Positions 44,172 through 50,886 of a stretch of DNA of 50,886 nt are shown piece by piece. Where the stretch lies: the NCBI GenBank assembly GCA_026195255.1, contig JAPHSS010000020.1:1-50886 (forward strand), in the 5' to 3' direction. Position numbers and translations under genes: made by a program. The notes under the pieces were generated by a model. That model was not told the DNA's origin. It searched no databases and saw nothing but the letters and a program-made list of their open reading frames with translations. Source of the DNA: Gammaproteobacteria bacterium. GTDB taxonomy: Bacteria; Pseudomonadota; Gammaproteobacteria; SZUA-229. Each line of letters opens with the position of its first letter. Position 1 is the first letter of the stretch.

Positions 44172-44979
44172 ACTACCTGAAGTAGAAACATCACGCAGAG
44201 GTATAAAACCTCACATTTTAAATAAAAAAGTAACTGATGTTATTATTCGAAATAAGAACCTGCGCTGGCCAATTCCCGGGTCTCTTAAAAAACAGCTTAT
44301 CGATCAGGTAATTCAAAAAGTTGATCGTCGTGGTAAATACATTTTACTATACACATCAGCCGGCACCGTTATTTTACATCTGGGCATGTCCGGTAGTTTA
44401 CGTATACTCAATAAATCCGCAACTGCTGAAAAGCATGATCACTTTGATATAATATTTAGCAACAATAAAGTATTACGCCTTCGCGACCCAAGGCGATTTG
44501 GCTGCGTTTTATGGGCAAAATCGGATCCTTTAAAGCATAAATTACTAATTAATCTTGGCCCCGAACCACTAAACGATGAGTTTACTGCTGAGTATTTATT
44601 TGAAATTAGCCGCAACAGAAAAGTAGCCATTAAGACATTTCTGATGAATAGTCATATCGTTGTTGGTGTCGGTAATATATATGCAAATGAATCTTTATTT
44701 GCTGCCGGCATTAACCCCAAAAGGGCCGCGCATAAAATTTCTTTGAAAAGTTACCAGAGTTTGGTGCCCAAAATAAAAGCCATTTTGAAAAAGTCTATCG
44801 AACAGGGTGGAAGCACATTAAAGGATTTTATTAATGAAGACGGCAAACCCGGTTATTTTCAACAAACACTTTGTGTTTATGGAAGAGACTCAGAGCCCTG
44901 CATCAATTGCGGTAATTCAATCAAACAGATTATTCAGGCACAAAGATCCACTTATTATTGCACGACATGTCAGAAATAA
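44164..44979 (+). CDS. mutM: Formamidopyrimidine-DNA glycosylase
   Basis: MutM (Fpg) removes oxidised purines such as 8-oxoguanine and nicks the DNA. The 271-residue protein starts with the catalytic MPELPEVE (Pro2, Glu3), has the central HLGMSGSLR and LRDPRRFG loops, and ends with the CINCG...CTTCQ zinc finger. The start at 44164 puts Pro at position 2 as required. It overlaps the DUF4340 gene end, so it may be expressed from the ABC operon. Confidence 0.96.
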   Translation: MPELPEVETSRRGIKPHILNKKVTDVIIRNKNLRWPIPGSLKKQLIDQVIQKVDRRGKYILLYTSAGTVILHLGMSGSLRILNKSATAEKHDHFDIIFSNNKVLRLRDPRRFGCVLWAKSDPLKHKLLINLGPEPLNDEFTAEYLFEISRNRKVAIKTFLMNSHIVVGVGNIYANESLFAAGINPKRAAHKISLKSYQSLVPKIKAILKKSIEQGGSTLKDFINEDGKPGYFQQTLCVYGRDSEPCINCGNSIKQIIQAQRSTYYCTTCQK

Positions 44980-45115
44980 TCTTTAAGCCTGTTTTACTTG
45001 TGAATAACACACGTTTTAAACTTAGAGAAAATGATATTTTCCCTTTTTTTACTGCAACTCTTTAGTTTTATTGATTTTTATTTTAGGATGCCCATAACTA
45101 ATACGAGATTGTAAA

Positions 45116-45289
45116 ATGCCATATAAACATAAACGCAAGACACCTGACTCAGCACAGGTCATAGGTGCAATAATATTTATTGCGTTATTTATAGGCCTGA
45201 TATTACTAGGAATATATGTTGAGAGTGATGGTAACTTTGGCAGCAGTTTTTTTGAAGATGTTGGTAGAGTAATGGAGGGAACATATTAA
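45116..45289 (+). CDS. Short single-pass membrane protein
   Basis: This 57-residue frame starts MPYKHKRKTPDSAQ, a basic N-terminus, then has one hydrophobic helix (about 15-34) and an acidic tail with SDGNFGSSFFEDVGR. The layout suggests N-in C-out topology. No family is recognised and the ribosome binding site is weak. It is followed by a perfect palindrome, which supports it being a transcribed unit. Confidence 0.45.
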   Translation: MPYKHKRKTPDSAQVIGAIIFIALFIGLILLGIYVESDGNFGSSFFEDVGRVMEGTY

Positions 45290-45294
45290 TTGGC

Positions 45295-45334
45295 TGTCCA
45301 CAACCTCTGCTTATATAAGCAGAGGTTGTGGACA
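45295..45334. terminator. Perfect 40-bp palindrome between convergent genes
   Basis: TGTCCACAACCTCTGC (45295-45310) and its exact complement are joined by TTATATAA, so all 40 bp are self-complementary. It lies between a + and a - gene end and has no T run. It probably acts as a two-way transcription block or RNA 3' end. Confidence 0.5.
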
Positions 45335-45349
45335 CCAAACTGGCTTCAA

Positions 45350-45955
45350 TTAAAGCTTATCGGCCTCTGATGCCAGATAATCAGCAACACCGCCTGGTGA
45401 CGCATCCATACCTTTATCGCCGTCTTTCCAGCCAGCAGGACACACTTCACCATGCTCTTCATGGAACTGAAGCGCATCGACCATACGTAACATTTCATCA
45501 ATATCACGACCTAAAGGCAGATCATTTACGACTTGATGACGAACAGTACCGCTAAGATCAATCAAAAATGAACCACGAAAAGCAACACCGGCTTCAGGAT
45601 GCTCTACATCGTATGCCTGACAAATTTCATGTTTAACATCCGCTACCAATGTATAACCTACCTGACCGATACCACCATCATTAATTGCCGTATTACGCCA
45701 TGCATTATGTGAAAACTGAGAATCAATAGACACCCCAATCACTTCAACATTACGCTTTTTAAATTCCGCAAGACGGTGATCAAAAGCAATCAACTCAGAA
45801 GGACAAACAAAAGTAAAATCTAATGGGTAAAAGAAAAGTACAGCATATTTACCTTTAGTTGCATTTTTAAAATTAAAATTATCAACAATTTCACCACTGC
45901 CCAAAACTGCTGCTGCATCAAAATCTGGCGCTTCACGACCTACTAGTACACCCAT
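45350..45955 (-). CDS. 2-Cys peroxiredoxin
   Basis: The 201-residue peroxiredoxin reduces hydrogen peroxide, organic peroxides and possibly peroxynitrite. The peroxidatic Cys51 lies in FTFVCPSELIAFD, the resolving Cys about residue 172 in GEVCPAGW, and the C-terminal YLASEAD resembles the YF-type tail. It is of typical 2-Cys (AhpC/Prx1) type. A strong AAGGAG precedes the ATG. No ahpF or oxyR is adjacent. Confidence 0.93.
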   Translation of the reverse strand: MGVLVGREAPDFDAAAVLGSGEIVDNFNFKNATKGKYAVLFFYPLDFTFVCPSELIAFDHRLAEFKKRNVEVIGVSIDSQFSHNAWRNTAINDGGIGQVGYTLVADVKHEICQAYDVEHPEAGVAFRGSFLIDLSGTVRHQVVNDLPLGRDIDEMLRMVDALQFHEEHGEVCPAGWKDGDKGMDASPGGVADYLASEADKL

Positions 45956-46239
45956 GACAGGCTCCTTAGTTATTTAGCTCTAACTTATGGCCATAAATAG
46001 ATATTTGTGGCTCATTAGAGGTGTTATTAAAAATTCAGACAGATAAGATAAAGTTAATTGAAGGAAATTCAAACCCTTTTCGCTCAATCATATGTAAATA
46101 TTTTCTATCATTACGATAGATAAAATCAATAACGCTATTTACAGCCAACCATGATCAGTGTTGTGCATAATATTAAGCTGGATGAAACTATTACCTTCAA
46201 AATTTTAAGGTTTAATATATCTACATACAGTAACTACTT

Positions 46240-46773
46240 TTATTTTGCTTTTGGGCGAAAGACCTTTACCACGTCTTCGTCATTTTCTAAATACGGCCCT
46301 TCAATTAAATCAATACAGTAAGGTATGGCAGGAAAAACCGCATCAAGACACTCTCGTATCGACTTCGGTTTGCCGGGCAAATTAACTATCAGGCTTTTTC
46401 CTCTGATTCCCGCCGTTTGTCTCGACAAAATGGCTGTGGGCACATATTGCAAACTCACCTGTCGCATCAGCTCGCCGAAACCGGGCATCATTTTTTCACA
46501 CACAGAGGCCGTTGCCTCAGGCACCAGATCTCTCGGCGCCGGGCCTGTACCACCCGTTGTTACTATTAAGCAACAACCCTGTTGGTCCGCCATGTCTATC
46601 AATGCCTCTTCTACACCAGCCTGATCATCAGCAATCACCTTGTAGACTGGCTCCCAGTCTGAAGTCAGGTACTCGTTTAAAGTGTCTATTATGGCCTGCC
46701 CCGAAAGATCTTCGTATACGCCTGCACTAGCTCGGTCTGAAGCAGTTAAAACACCTATTCTAATATTGGACAT
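46240..46773 (-). CDS. mog: Molybdopterin adenylyltransferase
   Basis: Mog adenylates molybdopterin before molybdate insertion. The 177-residue protein (start at 46773, after an ATG at 46779) has IGVLTASDRASAGVYEDLSG, the TTGGTGPAPRDLVPEAT loop (about 75-91) and GKSLIVNLPGKPKSIRECLDAVFPAIPYC. These are the MogA signatures rather than MoaB ones. It lies alone, with no moa or moe genes in the window. Confidence 0.88.
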   Translation of the reverse strand: MSNIRIGVLTASDRASAGVYEDLSGQAIIDTLNEYLTSDWEPVYKVIADDQAGVEEALIDMADQQGCCLIVTTGGTGPAPRDLVPEATASVCEKMMPGFGELMRQVSLQYVPTAILSRQTAGIRGKSLIVNLPGKPKSIRECLDAVFPAIPYCIDLIEGPYLENDEDVVKVFRPKAK

Positions 46774-46874
46774 AAACAAACCTGTAAATAAAGATGTAAG
46801 AACTGCATTATATCAATAAATAATAATTTTTAATTTCTTATAATTAAAAAACACAAACAATTAACTGTATCGTT

Positions 46875-47150
46875 ATGAGCAAACCTACTGAAATTGAACT
46901 AAAAACCGCTTTAGTCGCTGCCGCCACAATGAAAGAGCATGATAAAGACCCGTTCTTTATTGCCAAAGCACTACTTAATCATAACTATCGTCTGAAGCAC
47001 TATGAAGACTTACTTAAAGCAGCCGACCGTTATATGAATCACGGACAGGCAGAACGCGAACGTATGAAATTATTAAGATGCATTGAACAGATAAAAGACA
47101 TTGAAAGCAGAACCGGCAATACTCAAAATGAAAGTTTTGGTCTGGAATAA
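46875..47150 (+). CDS. Short conserved-looking hypothetical protein
   Basis: The 91-residue product has no signal peptide or membrane helix and is charged and mostly helical: LKTALVAAATMKEHDKDPFFIAKALLNHNYRLKHYEDLLKAADRYMNHGQAERERMKLL. I cannot assign a function. It is divergent from mog. Confidence 0.65.
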   Translation: MSKPTEIELKTALVAAATMKEHDKDPFFIAKALLNHNYRLKHYEDLLKAADRYMNHGQAERERMKLLRCIEQIKDIESRTGNTQNESFGLE

Positions 47151-47218
47151 AAACATACTCTTTCAAAACTCGGATAAGCCGATAAATATAAGATTATCTT
47201 TACATTTTTGTGTATAAC

Positions 47219-48874
47219 TCACTTATCTGTTATCACTTTCGCTTCGCCCATGCCCCGCTTATCTGATACGGCGCTCATTTTTTTGTTTCTTTTATCCCAG
47301 ACCACTAACTGCATATTGCCCCAATTACGTTTTGCCTGTTTTAATACATGATTTTTGTTTTGTAAAATCAATAACGCTTCTTTACTAAAAGCGCCAGGCT
47401 CATAGGAAATATGATCAGGTAAATACTGATGGTGAAATCTTGGACCGTTTACTATTTCTTCAGCATCTTCTTCAAAGTAAAACCTCAAACTTCCCAGCAA
47501 AACCATGGTTATTATCTGACTGCCACCAGGCGTACCTATAACCGCCATTCGATCATCGGTTTCCAGAAAGGTTGGTGACATACTGGATAACATGCGTTTT
47601 CCCGGCTCGATTGCATTGGCTTCTGCACCGACCAGACCGTAGGCATTTGCCACACCGGGTTTAGATGAAAAGTCATCCATCTCATCATTCAGTAAAACCC
47701 CGGTACCTGGCGGAACAAAGCAGGAACCAAATGGGTAATTAATGGATAATGTAGCCGCAACTTTATTTCCCTGGTGATCTATTACAGAAAAATGCGTTGT
47801 ATCTTTACTATTATTTTCATGCACAACACCCGGTAATAAATTACTTGGCATGGCTTTATCCGGGTGAATACTTGCTGCTAAGCCAGCAGCATATTCTTTA
47901 CTTAGCAACCGTTTAACAGGTACAGAGACATAATCGGTATCACCCAGAAACTGCGCCCTGTCACGATATGCTCTACGCATTGCCTCTACAACCAGATGAA
48001 TAACCTGTGGTTTATCCAGACTACTTAACGAATAATGGGATAACTGGTTTAAAATTTCTAGTAATGCAATACCGCCTGAAGAAGGCGGTGCAGCAGAGGT
48101 GATTTTCATTTCATGAAAGTGCCCGGTAATAGGTTTTCTTTCAATAACAAAATATTTTTTCAGATCCTCATGACTCCAGATCCCCCCTGCTTCTTTTACG
48201 CCTCTAATAAATTTTTGCGCTAGTTCGCCGGTATAAAAACCCGCCGATCCCTTTTCAGAAATAAGTTTTAAGGTTTTTGCCAGATCAGCCTGTTTAATAA
48301 CATCACCTTTATCAGGTACATTATTATTTTTTAAAAAAATCTTTGCAGCCGCAGGTGATGCCCTTAGCGCAGCTAATCTAAAACCCGCCATCCGCTGATA
48401 ATGTTCGCTAACTTTAAAACCGTTTTCCGCATATTCAATAGCAGGCTGTAAACTTTGTTTGAGACTTAGTTTGCCGTATTTTTTTGATATATGCTCAAGC
48501 GCTGCCGGCACCCCGGGAATGCCTGCAGATAGTGCTCCATCAATTGATGCCAGAGGTATCACATCACCATTTTTATCGAGATACATATCTTTATGTGATT
48601 TCAACGGGGCTTTTTCACGCCCGTCAATCATGGTTTCAAAGCCATCACTACTGCGATGTAACAACCAGAAACCACCACCACCGATACCTGAACTATATGG
48701 CTCAACCACCGCCAGCGCAGCACTGATTGCAACCGCTGCATCAAATGCATTGCCACCTTGAGCCAGAATTTTTTCACCTGCTGCCGTAGCCAGCGGATGC
48801 GCTGTAGCAATACCCGCTGCCGCATGCAGATTTGAAGAAAAAATGAATAATAATATGGCAAATGTTTTTTTCAT
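47219..48874 (-). CDS. ggt: Gamma-glutamyltransferase
   Basis: The periplasmic enzyme cleaves gamma-glutamyl bonds of glutathione and moves the glutamyl group to water or amino acids. The 551-residue precursor has a signal peptide (1-18). Processing should occur before Thr359 in DTTHFSVID, giving a large and a small subunit; the catalytic Thr is the new N-terminus. Other motifs are GIGGGGFWLLH and FGSCFVPPGTGVLLNDEMDDFS. It is on the opposite strand from the neighbouring hypothetical gene. Confidence 0.93.
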   Translation of the reverse strand: MKKTFAILLFIFSSNLHAAAGIATAHPLATAAGEKILAQGGNAFDAAVAISAALAVVEPYSSGIGGGGFWLLHRSSDGFETMIDGREKAPLKSHKDMYLDKNGDVIPLASIDGALSAGIPGVPAALEHISKKYGKLSLKQSLQPAIEYAENGFKVSEHYQRMAGFRLAALRASPAAAKIFLKNNNVPDKGDVIKQADLAKTLKLISEKGSAGFYTGELAQKFIRGVKEAGGIWSHEDLKKYFVIERKPITGHFHEMKITSAAPPSSGGIALLEILNQLSHYSLSSLDKPQVIHLVVEAMRRAYRDRAQFLGDTDYVSVPVKRLLSKEYAAGLAASIHPDKAMPSNLLPGVVHENNSKDTTHFSVIDHQGNKVAATLSINYPFGSCFVPPGTGVLLNDEMDDFSSKPGVANAYGLVGAEANAIEPGKRMLSSMSPTFLETDDRMAVIGTPGGSQIITMVLLGSLRFYFEEDAEEIVNGPRFHHQYLPDHISYEPGAFSKEALLILQNKNHVLKQAKRNWGNMQLVVWDKRNKKMSAVSDKRGMGEAKVITDK

Positions 48875-48954
48875 CTTTTGTCCTTATAAACAAAACACGC
48901 GTGTTTGTCCTGATTTTTCGGTTTTACATCTCTTGATTACAGATTAAAACTAAA

Positions 48955-48982
48955 AAAAAGGCCCCATAAATGGAGCCTTTTT
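48955..48982 (-). terminator. Terminator after the ferredoxin gene
   Basis: AAAGGC-c-CCAT and ATGG-a-GCCTTT form a stem with one internal mismatch and are followed on the minus strand by T8. It lies 16 bp after the ferredoxin stop. Confidence 0.85.
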
Positions 48983-48997
48983 CACACAATAGGTGAC

Positions 48998-49252
<255 letters not shown>

Positions 49253-49357
49253 TTAGCCCTACATTTAAAATTTTAAGCGCCTCACGAGGAGACTGGTAAT
49301 ATTAGCGGATAATTATACCCTAAATCAGCTTATTTCGCCCTTACTCACAACAAGTCT

Positions 49358-49873
<516 letters not shown>

Positions 49874-49881
49874 TCAGGGCT

Positions 49882-50472
49882 TTAATCAGATACAAAGTTT
49901 CGCCTGACTAGATAATAGCTGACCTGACCGGCTTTTTTCTGTCTTACCACATTCCAGTTTTCTGGCAATTCCGGCAAATCCTGCTTTCGATTCATTTCCA
50001 GATATATACAGGCAAATTCTGCAAGGTACTGATTACTTTCCAGCAACTCACAAGCCTGGGATAAATAGTCACTATCAAATGGTGGGTCAATAAAAACAAC
50101 ATCATATTTTGCCTCGGCCGGCTTGCTTAACCAGCTTAACGCATCACACTGCAACAGCTGCATACCCTGAGCTTTCAAGTCTCGAACATTTGCAGATAAC
50201 ACCCCTGCTGCCTGGCGCTGGTTTTCAATCATCGTTACCGAAGCGGCACCACGAGAGGACGATTCAAAACTCAGTGCACCACTGCCCGCAAACAAATCAA
50301 GGCAATGCGCACCGGGCACATCATTTTGTAACCAGTTAAACAAAGTTTCACGAACTCTATCTGTAGTTGGCCTTAAACCGGGTAAATCTGCAACCTGCAA
50401 AAAACGACTGCGCCACATGCCACCAATAATACGTAACTTGCCCGCCGAGGATTTTCTTAATTTTTTTGACAT
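49882..50472 (-). CDS. rsmD: 16S rRNA (guanine-966-N2)-methyltransferase
   Basis: RsmD methylates G966 of 16S rRNA. The 196-residue protein has RIIGGMWRSRFLQV at 14-27, LRPTTDRVRETLFNWL, the SAM site LDLFAGSGALSFE, and the catalytic-type DPPF in VVFIDPPFDSDY. It lies between the M16 peptidase and coaD genes, a common gammaproteobacterial arrangement. Confidence 0.95.
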   Translation of the reverse strand: MSKKLRKSSAGKLRIIGGMWRSRFLQVADLPGLRPTTDRVRETLFNWLQNDVPGAHCLDLFAGSGALSFESSSRGAASVTMIENQRQAAGVLSANVRDLKAQGMQLLQCDALSWLSKPAEAKYDVVFIDPPFDSDYLSQACELLESNQYLAEFACIYLEMNRKQDLPELPENWNVVRQKKAGQVSYYLVRRNFVSD

Positions 50473-50497
50473 TAACGCTTACCACAAAGAGCAAAAA

Positions 50498-50886
50498 CTA
50501 TTTACTCTTTGCACCCACAATTACCGTTAACATTTTGTCTGGATGAATTCTACGTTGCAATGCATCATCAACTTTTTTCTTATCCTGCAAGTTAACACTG
50601 TCTACAAATGTATCCAGATAATCTAATGGCAAATCATAGAACCCTATAAGGGACAAATACTCGACAATTTTTTTATTACTATCAATTCGCAGTGGAAAAC
50701 CACCGGTAATATTTTTTAAACTATCATTCAACTCATCCAGCTCAGGCCCGTGAGTAATATATTTATCTAATTCAGTATGCACAATATCCATTGCTTCATC
50801 CAGCTGGTCATTACGTGTTTTTAAACCAATCATGAACGGCCCTTGCGCATGCATAGGTGAAAAATAACTATATACGCTGTAAACCA
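50498..50886 (-). CDS. M16-family peptidase, C-terminal part (cut by window end)
   Basis: The frame runs to the window edge without a start; the visible 129 codons begin VYSVYSYFSPMHAQGPFMIGLKTRNDQ, the end region of M16 zinc peptidases such as the non-catalytic or second M16 protein upstream of rsmD. The zinc motif HxxEH is not visible in this part. It ends with the usual RRIHPDKMLTVIVGA. Confidence 0.9.
   Translation of the reverse strand, partial: VYSVYSYFSPMHAQGPFMIGLKTRNDQLDEAMDIVHTELDKYITHGPELDELNDSLKNITGGFPLRIDSNKKIVEYLSLIGFYDLPLDYLDTFVDSVNLQDKKKVDDALQRRIHPDKMLTVIVGAKSK

Overview
The window comes from the chromosome of an AT-rich gammaproteobacterium, probably a sulfur oxidiser. The evidence is a flavocytochrome c sulfide dehydrogenase operon (fccAB), a tetrahaem NapC/NirT-type cytochrome, and housekeeping genes of gammaproteobacterial type (trhP/yegQ, cca, uppP, folB/folK, rpmB-rpmG, mutM, coaD, rsmD, an Allochromatium-type ferredoxin). 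I cannot name the species from sequence alone. No tRNA, rRNA, CRISPR array, prophage or intact insertion sequence is visible.

Layout. 1-1.9 kb: three unrecognised small genes around an intergenic cluster of DnaA boxes with an AT-rich flank, a candidate replication origin or DnaA-binding locus. 2-4.5 kb: a metal-efflux permease divergent from trhP. 4.5-8.2 kb: fccAB and a tetrahaem cytochrome, flanked by two decayed copies of the same protein-coding relic. 8.3-11.6 kb: an accessory-looking stretch with a DUF4421 outer-membrane gene, a duplicated 84-bp fragment of its 3' end, a TlpA-type thioredoxin with a secreted partner, a DUF6524 gene and an odd inverted repeat. 11.6-20.2 kb: a lemA-TPM-TPM operon, a DUF1015 gene, hopJ, a marR-MAPEG-GST detoxification group, a DUF4136 lipoprotein, a one-POTRA BamA/TamA-like barrel and an EamA exporter with a possible leader attenuator. 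20.5-28.7 kb: an RpfC-like hybrid kinase without its phospho-accepting His, a class V aminotransferase, cca, uppP-vanZ, a MidA-like methyltransferase and a pteridine-reductase-like SDR.

28.7-34.6 kb is the most notable region. It holds egtD, an oxidoreductase-selenophosphate synthetase fusion (senC/selD type), a TIGR04348-type glycosyltransferase (senB) and an EgtB-like non-haem iron enzyme (senA). Together these should make selenoneine: EgtD trimethylates histidine to hercynine, the SelD domain makes selenophosphate, SenB makes a selenosugar, and SenA joins the selenium to hercynine. The genes are not a single operon. They form two divergent pairs (egtD/senC and senB/senA) with senC and senB convergent, and a near-perfect 20-bp palindrome lies in the egtD/senC promoter region.

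34.6-50.9 kb: folK-folB, rpmB-rpmG, an EAL-HDOD regulator, a nested repeat element, an orphan HyuA-type hydantoinase, a GldA/GldF/GldG-like ABC system with a DUF4340 protein running into mutM, a 2-Cys peroxiredoxin, mog, gamma-glutamyltransferase, ferredoxin, coaD, rsmD and the 3' end of an M16 peptidase gene cut by the window edge.
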